From positions 1 through 8,546 of the forward strand of contig JBPYEZ010000174.1 of assembly GCA_051984395.1 (NCBI GenBank): a stretch of DNA of 8,546 nt. The letters run 5' to 3'. The translations under genes and the position numbers were made by a program. The notes under the pieces were generated by a model. The model ran no database searches, was not told the origin of the DNA, and saw only the letters and a program-made list of their open reading frames with translations. The stretch's first letter is position 1; every line of letters starts with the position of its first letter. The DNA comes from AC-9 sp051984395. GTDB lineage: Bacteria; Actinomycetota; Acidimicrobiia; Acidimicrobiales; AC-9. Below are positions 1 to 6,784 of the stretch, in pieces.

Positions 1-1564
1 TGACGACCGAGTTGATGCACGAGGACTTGCCGGCGCCGGTGGCGCCGGCGATGAGCACGTGCGGCATCTCGGCCAGGTTCACCATCACCGGCCGCCCGGC
101 GATGTCGCGGCCCAGGGCCACCTCGAGCGGATGCACGGCCCGCCGGGCCTCGTCGGAGCCGAGGATGTCGGCCAGTGCCACCAGCTGGCGCTGGCGGTTG
201 GGCACCTCGACGCCGATCGCCGAGCGCCCCGGAATGGGTGCCAGGATCCGGACGTCCGGTGAGGCCATGGCGTAGGCGATGTCCTTGGACAGGCTCGTGA
301 CCCTGGCCACCTTGACGCCAGCGCCGAGCTCGAGCTCGTAGCGGGTCACGGTCGGACCCACCGTCATCCCCACCAGCCTCGTGGCGACACCGTGGGCAGC
401 GAGGGCGTCCTCGAGCATCCTGCCTGCGGCCTCGACCTGGCGGCGGTCGACCTTCTGCGCCTGGCTGGCGCTCAGCAGCCGTGGGGGCGGCAGCGACCAC
501 GAGCCCACCGTCGGACCCAGCTCCATGCGGAGCTGCTCGGCCGACCCGCCGCCATCACGGTCCCGACCGGCGCTGAAGGAGGGGGCGCTGGCGGCGGCCG
601 CGGCAATCGATGCCGCTGCCGAGCGCCGGTCCTCGGACGACTCGCCATCGGCGGGCGGCGCCATCGCCGCCGCGGTCCCGCCGTCGAGGGACGACACGGC
701 GGCCTCCGGTTCGTCGCCGTCGCTGGCGCCCTCGTCATCATCGGCGTCGGCGTCGGCCGAACCACCGGCGGCCGCCGGGCTCGGCGGCCGGCCGTCGCCC
801 GTACCGCGTGCGTGGGCGCCGCGCCGGTGACCCCGACCGTCGGCAGCGACGGTGGTCACCGTCTCCACCGCCCGGCGTCCCAATTGGCCCAGCGCGGCCA
901 CGCCACCGGCGAGGGCCATCGTGGCTTCGCGCACGGTGGTGCCGGTCAGCGTCAGCAGCCCCAGCACCAGCGCCGTGGCCAGCACGATCGATGCGCCCCA
1001 GGTGGCGAGGGCGAGGTGGAGGGGGTAGCCGATGCCCGCGCCCACATAACCGCCCGCGTCCTTCAGCGTGGCGACGTTGTCGGCGAGGCGGGGAGCACCA
1101 GCGGCGAGATCGGCCAACCCGCTGACCGACACCAGGACGAGAGTCGCCCCCACGACGGTCCGGGTCGGCTCGGACTCGACCTCCTCTCCCTCACGCATGA
1201 GCACCAGGCCGCCCACCACGAGCCCCGGCGGCAGGAACACGACCCCCCACCCGAGGATCGACCGGCCGGTGTGGTCGAGCACCCGGCCCGCGGGCCCGAG
1301 GAGGTTGCCGTACACGGCGAGTGCGGCGAGCACCCCGGCGACCAGCAGCACCAGCCCCCAGACGTCGGCCGGCTGACGCAGCATGCGCCCGATGACGTCG
1401 GTGAAGCCGGCAGCCGTGTGAGCACCGCGCGACGGCCCGCGGCGCGACCTGGACCCCCCGGTGAACAGGCGGCCGATGGACGCCCCGAGGCCCCGACGTC
1501 TGCGCCGGGATCGGCGGGTTCTGCGCCTCGTTTGCCCCGTCGGGCGGCGTTTCGTAGTGGTCAC
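1..1564 (-). CDS. ftsK: FtsK/SpoIIIE family DNA translocase, N-terminal part (cut by window edge)
   Basis: This is the first 521 residues of a septum-anchored DNA pump that clears chromosomal DNA from the division site; the rest lies beyond base 1. An Arg/Lys-rich cytoplasmic tail (about 1-65) precedes four hydrophobic segments near residues 70-90, 102-124, 134-150 and 189-207, the FtsK four-TM membrane domain. An Ala/Gly/Asp-rich linker follows (about 232-346) with an acidic run near 270-280. The alpha/beta motor begins near 346 (SWSLPPPRLL) and includes GPTVTRYELELGAGVKV and GRDIAGRPVMVNLAEMPHVL. The Walker A motif GATGAGKS is at 507-514, with Lys513 binding nucleotide. Walker B and the gamma domain are off-window. 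I chose GTG at 1564 (VTTTKRRP); in-frame GTGs at 1573 and 1600 are alternatives, and none has a clear Shine-Dalgarno. It lies 76 bases after RNase J, as in other actinobacteria. The family is certain, the exact start is not. Confidence 0.93.
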   Translation of the reverse strand, partial: MTTTKRRPTGQTRRRTRRSRRRRRGLGASIGRLFTGGSRSRRGPSRGAHTAAGFTDVIGRMLRQPADVWGLVLLVAGVLAALAVYGNLLGPAGRVLDHTGRSILGWGVVFLPPGLVVGGLVLMREGEEVESEPTRTVVGATLVLVSVSGLADLAAGAPRLADNVATLKDAGGYVGAGIGYPLHLALATWGASIVLATALVLGLLTLTGTTVREATMALAGGVAALGQLGRRAVETVTTVAADGRGHRRGAHARGTGDGRPPSPAAAGGSADADADDDEGASDGDEPEAAVSSLDGGTAAAMAPPADGESSEDRRSAAASIAAAAASAPSFSAGRDRDGGGSAEQLRMELGPTVGSWSLPPPRLLSASQAQKVDRRQVEAAGRMLEDALAAHGVATRLVGMTVGPTVTRYELELGAGVKVARVTSLSKDIAYAMASPDVRILAPIPGRSAIGVEVPNRQRQLVALADILGSDEARRAVHPLEVALGRDIAGRPVMVNLAEMPHVLIAGATGAGKSSCINSVV

Positions 1565-1640
1565 AACGACCACAACGGTAACACCAGCCCCACCAGCCAC
1601 CGTGGCCCCACGAGCCCCAGCACCGCTCCTTGACCCGCTC

Positions 1641-3302
1641 CTAGCCCTCCATCACCACGGGGACGATCATGGGCCGCCGACGGGTGCGCTCGCCGACGAT
1701 CCGGCCCATGGCGGAGCGCACGTGACGGCGCAGCGTGTTGTGATCCGTGGCCCCTTCCTCGACCGCCTCCTCCAGGCTCGCCTGGACGGCGGCGCGAGCG
1801 TCCTCCAGGAGACTCTCGGCCTCGGGTGCGTGCACCCATCCGCGGGTGATGATCTCCGGGCCGGTGAGCAGGCGGCCCGCCTGACCGTCCATGGTGACCA
1901 CGACCACGATCACCCCCTCCTCGGACAGCGCCCGCCGGTCGCGCAGGACCCCGTGGCCGACGTCACCCACGATGCCGTCGACGTAGAGGTAGCCGGCCGG
2001 CACCTGGCCGGTCCTGGCGATCGCGCAGTCGTCCACGGTCACGACGTCTCCGTCCTCGCACAGCAGGACCTTGGACTCGTCGATGCCCATGCCGGTGGCG
2101 AGTCGGGCGTGATGGGTGAGGTGGCGGAACTCCCCGTGGACCGGGATGAAGGCCTCGGGCTTGGCCACGGCGAGCATGGTCTGGAGCTCCCCCTGCTTGC
2201 CGTGACCGCTGGCGTGGATCTCGGCCTGATCGGAATGGACCACGTCGGCGCCCAGCCGGTACAGGCCGTCGATCACCTTGGCCACCGCCCACTCGTTGCC
2301 GGGAATGGCGTTGGCGCTGATGATGACCAGATCTCCCTGCCCCACCCGCAACCACTTGTTCTCCCCCGCCGCCATGAGCGCCAGCGCCGACATCGGCTCT
2401 CCCTGCGAGCCGGTCGACACGACGCAGACCTGAGCTGGGTCGAACTCGTCCAGTCGCTCGATGTCGATCAGGGCGTGATCGGGCAGCTGGAGCACGCCGA
2501 GCTGACGGGCCAGGGCGACGTTCTTGCCCATGGACCGTCCGAGCGTGGCGACGTAGCGGCCGCTTCGGATGGCGGCGTCACACACCTGCTGGACCCTGTG
2601 CACGTGGCTGGCGAAGCAGGCGATGATGATGCGCTTGTCGCGGTGCTCTTCGAACAGGCCTCGAAGGGCCACGCCGACGGCCGACTCGCTGGACGTGTAG
2701 CCGGGCTCCTCGGCGTTGGTGGAGTCGGACAACAGCAGGCGGATGCCGTGCTCGGACGCGATGGCGCCGATTCGCGACAGGTCGGTATGGCGACCGTCGA
2801 CGGGGGCGAGATCGAGCTTGAAGTCTCCCGAATGCAGCACGACCCCCTGCGCGGTGTGGAAGGCGGTGGCGAAGCCGTGGGGAACAGAATGGGTCACCGG
2901 GATGAACTCGACGTCAAAGGGGCCGATGCGGCGGCGCTCGCCGTCCAGGACCGGGATCAGCTCCGCCCTGGACAGCATCCCGGCCTCCTCGATGCGATTG
3001 CGGGCCAGGCCGAGGGTCAGGGCCGAGCCGTAGACGGGCAGCGCCAGGTCCCGCAGCAGATAGGCCAGGCCGCCCATGTGATCCTCGTGCCCGTGGGTGA
3101 GTATGCAGGCCTCGACCCGGTCTGCGTTCTCCCGCAGGTAGGTGAAGTCCGGCAGCACCAGATCGACGCCGGGCATCTCCATGTTGGGGAACATGAGCCC
3201 GCAGTCGAGCAGCAGGATGCGACCTTCCACCTCGATGCAGGCGCAGTTGCGACCGATCTCCCCCAGCCCGCCCAGGAAGGTGATCCGGACGGGATCAGCC
3301 AA
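1641..3302 (-). CDS. rnj: Ribonuclease J (metallo-beta-lactamase/beta-CASP RNase)
   Basis: RNase J is a cytoplasmic zinc-dependent RNase with endonuclease and 5'-3' exonuclease activity in mRNA decay and rRNA maturation. The 553-residue length is typical. The metallo-beta-lactamase core shows FLGGLGEIGRN near the start, Asp33 in LLDCGLMFP, the zinc motif HGHEDH at 70-75, VTHSVPHG at 136-143 and HSGDFKLD at 157-164. The beta-CASP insertion includes LSDSTNAEEPG at about 191-201 and VSTGSQGEP at 295-303. SGHGKQGEL (365-373) and PVHGEFRHL (388-396, with a metal or RNA-contact His) complete the active site. A C-terminal dimerisation-type domain ends the protein. The start is TTG, the last usable codon before the conserved FLGGLGEIG segment. 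It overlaps the dapA stop by 8 bases (TTGGCTGA), so translation is probably coupled to dapA. The same dapA-rnj pair is found in mycobacteria. No key residue is missing. Confidence 0.96.
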   Translation of the reverse strand: MADPVRITFLGGLGEIGRNCACIEVEGRILLLDCGLMFPNMEMPGVDLVLPDFTYLRENADRVEACILTHGHEDHMGGLAYLLRDLALPVYGSALTLGLARNRIEEAGMLSRAELIPVLDGERRRIGPFDVEFIPVTHSVPHGFATAFHTAQGVVLHSGDFKLDLAPVDGRHTDLSRIGAIASEHGIRLLLSDSTNAEEPGYTSSESAVGVALRGLFEEHRDKRIIIACFASHVHRVQQVCDAAIRSGRYVATLGRSMGKNVALARQLGVLQLPDHALIDIERLDEFDPAQVCVVSTGSQGEPMSALALMAAGENKWLRVGQGDLVIISANAIPGNEWAVAKVIDGLYRLGADVVHSDQAEIHASGHGKQGELQTMLAVAKPEAFIPVHGEFRHLTHHARLATGMGIDESKVLLCEDGDVVTVDDCAIARTGQVPAGYLYVDGIVGDVGHGVLRDRRALSEEGVIVVVVTMDGQAGRLLTGPEIITRGWVHAPEAESLLEDARAAVQASLEEAVEEGATDHNTLRRHVRSAMGRIVGERTRRRPMIVPVVMEG

Positions 3303-4224
3303 CGGGCTCTCGAGCCGGACTGCCCGCCCGCGGTCGGGCGCGCAGGCCAGCCAGCACGTCGGCCGCCCGCTCGTCGAGCGACGCGGACGCCGGTCCCATG
3401 GGAAGCCGGCACTGGCCCCCGGGCAGCCCGAGCCGGCGCATGACGGCCTTCGCCGGCAGTGGGTTGGGCGCGTCCTCGGTGCTGACGAAGGCGTAGGAGG
3501 TCATCAGGTCGGCGTTGAGCAATCGGGCTCCTTCGACGTCGCCGGCGCCGAAGGCGGTGACCATCTCGCCGATCTCCGGCCCCGCCCAGTGGCTGACGAC
3601 GCTGATGACGCCCGACGCGCCCACGGCGAGCAGGGCGAGGTTGAGGGGATCCTCCCCGCTGTAGAGATCGAAATCCGCAGGAGCCTCGGCCAGCAGCCGG
3701 GCCGACCCGACGACGTCGCCCGCCGCGTCCTTCACCCCGACCACGTTGGGAACGTCGCGCGCCAGCCCGAGCAGGGTGTCCTGGGCGACCTTGCGACCGG
3801 TGCGAACGGGGATGTCGTACACGAGCACAGGGAGGGAGGTGGCGCCGGCCACCGCCCGGAAGTGCGCGGCCAGCCCGGCCTGCGACGGACGGTTGTAGTA
3901 GGGCGTCACCGCGAGGATGCCCGCCACCCCCGCCACCTCGGCCAGCTTCGTCAGCTCGACGGAGTGCCGCGTGTCGTTCGTGCCCGAGCCGGCGATGACC
4001 GGCACCGTCACCGACTCGGCGACGACCCGCCACAGCTCGGCCTTCTCGTCGTTGGACAGCACCGTGCCCTCTCCGGTCGTGCCGGCCACCAGGAGCGCGT
4101 CGCTGCCGTGGTCGACCAGCCAGCGGGCAAGGGCCGCAGCTCCGTCCAGGTCGAGCGCGTAGCGGTCATCGAACGGCGTCACCATCGCCGTGATCACCGC
4201 GCCGAAACGGCCTGAACGGGCCAT
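3295..4224 (-). CDS. dapA: 4-hydroxy-tetrahydrodipicolinate synthase
   Basis: DapA condenses pyruvate with aspartate-4-semialdehyde, the first committed step of the diaminopimelate/lysine pathway. The 309-residue (beta/alpha)8 barrel carries the whole active-site set: the GTTGEG substrate loop at 48-53 (Thr49 and Thr50), TPYYNRP around 107-113, Tyr136 and Arg141 in VYDIPVRTG, and the Schiff-base Lys165 in GVKDAAGD. The opening FGAVITAMVTPF is the family N-terminus. The ATG at 4224 is fixed by a very strong GGAGGAGGT ribosome binding site six bases upstream. It follows the diiron gene after a 99-base gap, so it may have its own promoter, and it shares eight bases with rnj downstream. Its pathway partner dapB lies about 2.6 kb upstream, separated by the regulator/diiron cassette. 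Other DapA-superfamily aldolases such as N-acetylneuraminate lyase are less likely given the context and full motif match. Confidence 0.96.
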   Translation of the reverse strand: MARSGRFGAVITAMVTPFDDRYALDLDGAAALARWLVDHGSDALLVAGTTGEGTVLSNDEKAELWRVVAESVTVPVIAGSGTNDTRHSVELTKLAEVAGVAGILAVTPYYNRPSQAGLAAHFRAVAGATSLPVLVYDIPVRTGRKVAQDTLLGLARDVPNVVGVKDAAGDVVGSARLLAEAPADFDLYSGEDPLNLALLAVGASGVISVVSHWAGPEIGEMVTAFGAGDVEGARLLNADLMTSYAFVSTEDAPNPLPAKAVMRRLGLPGGQCRLPMGPASASLDERAADVLAGLRARPRAGSPAREPVG

Positions 4225-4230
4225 CTGCGC

Positions 4231-4239
4231 ACCTCCTCC
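4231..4239 (-). promoter_or_regulatory. Strong ribosome binding site of dapA
   Basis: On the minus strand this reads GGAGGAGGT, nearly the full complement of the 16S rRNA 3' end, ending six bases before the dapA ATG. It settles the start codon and suggests strong translation. Confidence 0.8.
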
Positions 4240-4256
4240 CGCAAGGCTCCCCTCCG

Positions 4257-4262
4257 ACCCTA
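4257..4262 (-). promoter_or_regulatory. Possible -10 element upstream of dapA
   Basis: TAGGGT fits the actinobacterial TANNNT -10 pattern and lies 32 bases before the dapA ATG, leaving a short leader that contains the strong ribosome binding site. No good -35 box is visible at the usual distance. The same hexamer occurs before dapB and near the start of the upstream TetR gene. This is inference from the motif and its position only. Confidence 0.25.
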
Positions 4263-4300
4263 CCCCAAGGCCCGTGCCGAACCAGGGAGGAATACCGGTG

Positions 4301-4317
4301 CCGGCCGTCCCGGCCGG
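4301..4317 (-). terminator. GC-rich hairpin after the diiron gene
   Basis: CCGGCC and GGCCGG form a perfect six-pair stem around a five-base loop, starting six bases after the diiron gene stop codon. There is no U-tract after it on the minus strand, so it is at best a weak or U-less terminator, a 3'-end stabiliser or an attenuator before dapA. In such GC-rich DNA a six-base inverted repeat can arise by chance. Confidence 0.3.
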
Positions 4318-4323
4318 GCGCGC

Positions 4324-5442
4324 CTACGCCGGGCGCTTGTCGCCCTGGGCCAGGGCGAAGGCCTCGTACTCCTCGCCGGTGTCGGCCCAGCTCTCGAAGG
4401 CGATGACGCCGAGCTCGGTGAACCGCTGGCGCAGCCAGCCGTCGGCGGCGTCGAGCAGTCCCAGCTTCTTGCAGTTGGGGACGATCTTGGCGAACAGCAT
4501 GGACTGGAAGGCCGTCCGGTCCGGCGCCTGCATGACGAGGGGCACGATCTCCTTGACCGGCACGCCCATGCGCTCCCACACCTCCTGCTGCAGGAAACGG
4601 TCGCGCATGCGCACCGCAGCCTCGAAGGCGAACTCCTGACGCTCCCTGATCTCCGCCGTGCTCAGCTGCTCGTAGTACTCCTGCAGGCTGAGCACACCGA
4701 AGGCGACGTGACGGGCCTCGTCGGCCATCACGTACTTGAGCAGCTGCTTGAGGAGTGGTTCGGTCGTGAAGCTGTGGATGAACCCGAACGCCGCCAGCGC
4801 CAGCCCCTCGACCATGATCTGCATCCCGAGATAGGTCATGTCCCAGCGGCTGTCGGCGATGATGTCGTCGAGCAGCATCCGCAGGTGGGCGTTGATCGGA
4901 TAGTGACCGGACAGCTTCGTGTCGAGGTACCTGGCGAACACCTCGACGTGGCGAGCCTCGTCCATCACCTGCGTGGAGGCGTAGTACTTGGCGTCGATCC
5001 AGGGCACCGACTCGACGATCTTGGCCGTGCACACGAGCGCTCCCTGCTCGCCGTGCATGAACTGCGACAGCGTCCAGTTCTGGCTCTCGATGCCGAGCCG
5101 GACCCAGTCCTCGTCGGTCCAGCTGGCGAAGGGCGTGCCGGAGACGTCCATGCCCTGAGCGAAGCCGCCGGTCGCGGCGGCGTTGGCGACGACGACGGAC
5201 TCCTGGTCGACGTCGGTGTCCCACGGCAGGTCGGTCTCGCCGTTCCACATGGCGCCCTTGGCCTTCTCGTAGAGACGGGTGAGCTTGGGACGGGCACCTT
5301 TCTCGTAGTCCCAGGTGAAGATGGCGTCGGCGTTGTCGGCCACGGCGTGGACCGCCTGGTCCACGTCGGTGTTGGTGATCGACAGGATCGCCTCGATGTC
5401 GTTCACGTCGCTGCGGCCGATGAGCTCCTCGTTGGTGGCCAT
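4324..5442 (-). CDS. Ferritin-like diiron-carboxylate protein, putative oxygenase/oxidase of unknown substrate
   Basis: This 372-residue protein has a complete set of class II diiron ligands in twofold repeat: Glu132 (HGEQGA), Glu162 and His165 (DEARH), Glu212 (VEGLAL), Glu242 and His245 (DEARH). The E-to-ExxH spacing is 30 residues in both halves, as expected for a four-helix ferritin-like bundle. Related superfamilies (ribonucleotide reductase R2, R2-like oxidases, bacterial multicomponent monooxygenases, AurF-type N-oxygenases) use this arrangement to activate oxygen. I cannot place it in one of them with confidence. It has no signal peptide or membrane segment, so it is probably cytoplasmic. 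ATG at 5442 is chosen over a longer frame open to 5577 because an AGGAGG box sits seven bases upstream and the extension would overlap the TetR gene. It follows that regulator by 19 bases, implying co-transcription and control by it. No ferredoxin or reductase partner is visible here. Confidence 0.85.
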   Translation of the reverse strand: MATNEELIGRSDVNDIEAILSITNTDVDQAVHAVADNADAIFTWDYEKGARPKLTRLYEKAKGAMWNGETDLPWDTDVDQESVVVANAAATGGFAQGMDVSGTPFASWTDEDWVRLGIESQNWTLSQFMHGEQGALVCTAKIVESVPWIDAKYYASTQVMDEARHVEVFARYLDTKLSGHYPINAHLRMLLDDIIADSRWDMTYLGMQIMVEGLALAAFGFIHSFTTEPLLKQLLKYVMADEARHVAFGVLSLQEYYEQLSTAEIRERQEFAFEAAVRMRDRFLQQEVWERMGVPVKEIVPLVMQAPDRTAFQSMLFAKIVPNCKKLGLLDAADGWLRQRFTELGVIAFESWADTGEEYEAFALAQGDKRPA

Positions 5443-5449
5443 GTGACTT

Positions 5450-5455
5450 CCTCCT
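5450..5455 (-). promoter_or_regulatory. Ribosome binding site of the diiron gene
   Basis: AGGAGG lies seven bases before ATG 5442, within the 19-base gap after the TetR stop. It decides the start against the in-frame upstream extension. Confidence 0.82.
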
Positions 5456-5461
5456 GGGGGA

Positions 5462-6121
5462 TCAGCTGATGGGTCGGGCCTGCACCTGGGCGTCGACCGA
5501 CGCCCGGATGCCGGGCAGCACGAAACTGCGGACGAGCCGCCGGACCGAGGCGGGGTCGGCGATGTCGACGCCTTCACTCGGCGAGGCGGCGTAGGAGATC
5601 ACGATGCGGGTCACCCACTCGCCCACACGGTTGGCCTCCTCGGGCCCGAGCCACCGGGCCAGGTAGGGCGAGGCGAAGGTCGCCGCCCGGGTCAGCACCC
5701 GCTCCGCCCGGGCGAAGGAGATCTGGGGAAGGATCACCTCGGGCTCGTGGGCGACGAGGAACCCCAGGGCGGGATGGCGTGTGATCCGGGCGCCGGTCTC
5801 GCTCATGCCCGCGACCAGCAGGTCCTCGAGGTCCGTGGCTGCCGTCAGGCGGTCGTCGAGGGCGGCGAAGAGCCGGCTCAGCTCGACCTCGACCACGGTC
5901 TCGAGCACGGCGTCCTTGCCCCCGGGGAAGAGCCGATAGACGGTCGCCCGGCTCCAGCCCGCCTCGCGGGCGACGTCGTCGAGCGTCGTCTTCGCTACGC
6001 CCCAGCGGGCGATGCAGCGCAGGGTGGCGTCGACGACGCGCAGCTCCTGGGCGCTGCGTCGGGGTGCGCGATCACTCACCGCCTCTGCCGTCGCCTCGGG
6101 CAGCACACCGGTCGCGGTCAC
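5462..6121 (-). CDS. TetR/AcrR-family transcriptional regulator, second of a tandem pair
   Basis: A 219-residue one-component regulator. The N-terminal DNA-binding domain has its helix-turn-helix at about residues 41-70, with KTTLDDVAREAGWSRATVYR followed by the family's F.GGKD turn. The rest is a helical ligand-binding and dimerisation domain without recognisable ligand motifs; it includes EPEVILPQ around 125-132. In the 30-residue helix-turn-helix stretch, 19 residues match the neighbouring TetR, so the two are paralogues. The start is GTG at 6121. No Shine-Dalgarno precedes it, but a promoter-like TTGACG/AAGAAT pair ends nine bases upstream, so the mRNA would be leaderless or nearly so. 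The gene is followed after 19 bases by the diiron gene, its most likely target. TetR proteins usually repress and release DNA on binding a small molecule; the ligand here is unknown. Confidence 0.92.
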   Translation of the reverse strand: MTATGVLPEATAEAVSDRAPRRSAQELRVVDATLRCIARWGVAKTTLDDVAREAGWSRATVYRLFPGGKDAVLETVVEVELSRLFAALDDRLTAATDLEDLLVAGMSETGARITRHPALGFLVAHEPEVILPQISFARAERVLTRAATFASPYLARWLGPEEANRVGEWVTRIVISYAASPSEGVDIADPASVRRLVRSFVLPGIRASVDAQVQARPIS

Positions 6122-6124
6122 CAG

Positions 6125-6168
6125 TGAGACATTCTTTCACAGTTCGTCTCATCGTCAAGATGGTCTCA
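6125..6168. promoter_or_regulatory. Candidate TetR operator: three TGAGAC/GTCTCA half-sites
   Basis: TGAGAC at 6125-6130 and GTCTCA at 6146-6151 form a perfect inverted repeat with a 15-base spacer. A second GTCTCA at 6163-6168 is a direct repeat of the middle one with a 17-base period, and the matching stretch is GTCTCATYG. The sites bracket the predicted -35 and -10 boxes of the regulator gene that begins at 6121, where a bound repressor would block RNA polymerase. TetR operators are usually dyads with arms of this size. The part above 6154 lies inside the last codons of the upstream TetR gene. Binding by either paralogue is inferred. Confidence 0.42.
6131..6158 (-). promoter_or_regulatory. 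Candidate promoter of the tetR-diiron operon
   Basis: Reading the minus strand, TTGACG (6158-6153, -35, five of six consensus bases) is followed after 16 bases by AAGAAT (6136-6131, -10, four of six). The predicted transcription start falls about 2-5 bases before GTG 6121. The region is clearly AT-richer than its surroundings. The promoter overlaps the 3' end of the preceding TetR gene, so read-through from dapB and a separate transcript could coexist. Confidence 0.45.
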
Positions 6169-6784
6169 TTGTGTCATCCGTCACGTCCCTCGGGGCCGGC
6201 ACCGGGTGGATGGCGGCCAGCACCTCGGTGCGGACCAGCTCCTCGACCTGGGTCCGATCCGAGAGGTCCCACCGGCCTGGTGACCCGGTGAAGGACAGCA
6301 GCATGCGGGCCACGAAGTCGGCCGCCTCCTCGGGGTCGAGGCCGGCTGCCCGGGCGTGGTCCTCCATGTGCGGCATCAGGAAGGCCCGGATGTAGCCGAT
6401 GATCCGGGTGCTCTCCACCGTCAGCTGGGGCAGGAGGCGATCAGGCTCGGTCTGGAGGATCTTCTGGAGCACCTCGTGCTCCTCGACAGCCTGGTGGGCG
6501 AAGAACAGCGCCTCCCTCAGCAGCTCGTCGAGGCCCTCGGCCTCGCCCACGGCTGCCGCCAAGCGGTCGAAGAACCGCGATGCCTCCCAGGCGATCACCT
6601 CGGCCACCAGCTGGTCCCGCCCCCCGGGGAAGTAGCGGTAGATCGTGGCCCGCGCCATGCCCGAGGCCCGGGCCGCGTCCTCGACGGTCGTCTTGGCCAG
6701 CCCGTACCGGGCGACGCAGGTGTAGGTCGCCTCCAGGATCCGCAGTCGGGCGTCGCCGGCCACGACCAACCCTACCGGGGACAT
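6155..6784 (-). CDS. TetR/AcrR-family transcriptional regulator, first of a tandem pair
   Basis: A 209-residue TetR-type regulator. The helix-turn-helix spans about residues 28-59 (KTTVEDAARASGMARATIYR, then YFPGGRDQL) and is followed by a helical effector domain with EPDRLLPQ, which aligns with EPEVILPQ in the neighbouring paralogue. The two proteins therefore match beyond the DNA-binding domain, consistent with an old tandem duplication. The frame is open back to 7003, inside dapB, but that extension is low-complexity and lies over the dapB 3' end. I chose ATG 6784, although it has no Shine-Dalgarno. GTG 6763, seven codons further in, is a real alternative because TAGGGT lies five bases before it. 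The gene begins 37 bases after dapB and ends 33 bases before the next TetR start. It may regulate that gene, the diiron gene or itself. Function and ligand are unknown. Confidence 0.9.
   Translation of the reverse strand: MSPVGLVVAGDARLRILEATYTCVARYGLAKTTVEDAARASGMARATIYRYFPGGRDQLVAEVIAWEASRFFDRLAAAVGEAEGLDELLREALFFAHQAVEEHEVLQKILQTEPDRLLPQLTVESTRIIGYIRAFLMPHMEDHARAAGLDPEEAADFVARMLLSFTGSPGRWDLSDRTQVEELVRTEVLAAIHPVPAPRDVTDDTMRPS
6769..6774 (-). promoter_or_regulatory. Possible -10 element near the first TetR start
   Basis: TAGGGT sits inside the first codons if ATG 6784 is the start, but five bases before GTG 6763. That distance fits a leaderless start at the GTG. No convincing -35 box is seen. 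Confidence 0.2.

Noticed and set aside
1626..1631. AAGGAG on the minus strand as the ftsK ribosome binding site
   Set aside because: The GTG just after it (1623-1621) is out of the FtsK frame, and the nearest in-frame GTG (1600) is 25 bases away.
392..1633. A 413-codon plus-strand open frame opposite ftsK
   Set aside because: Low-complexity Arg/Gly/Ala/Pro-rich translation opposite a clear FtsK frame; it is a GC-bias shadow.
1565..1640. G-rich stretch on the minus strand between rnj and ftsK, considered as a G-quadruplex or terminator
   Set aside because: Only three runs of four G are present and no convincing stem with a U-tract is seen, so neither structure is supported.
1461..3443. A 660-codon plus-strand open frame opposite RNase J
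   Set aside because: It lies antisense to a gene with complete RNase J motifs. Its His/Asp/Gly/Val-rich composition is typical of the antisense frame of GC-rich coding DNA, and no domain is recognisable.
3017..4033. Long minus-strand frame overlapping dapA and RNase J
   Set aside because: It is a shifted frame across two well-supported genes and carries Arg/Gly-rich sequence without domains. There is no sign of a frameshift in either gene.
5443..5577. A 45-residue N-terminal extension of the diiron protein
   Set aside because: It would overlap the end of the TetR gene, is Ser/Pro/Arg-rich, and lies upstream of an ideal ribosome binding site and ATG at 5442.
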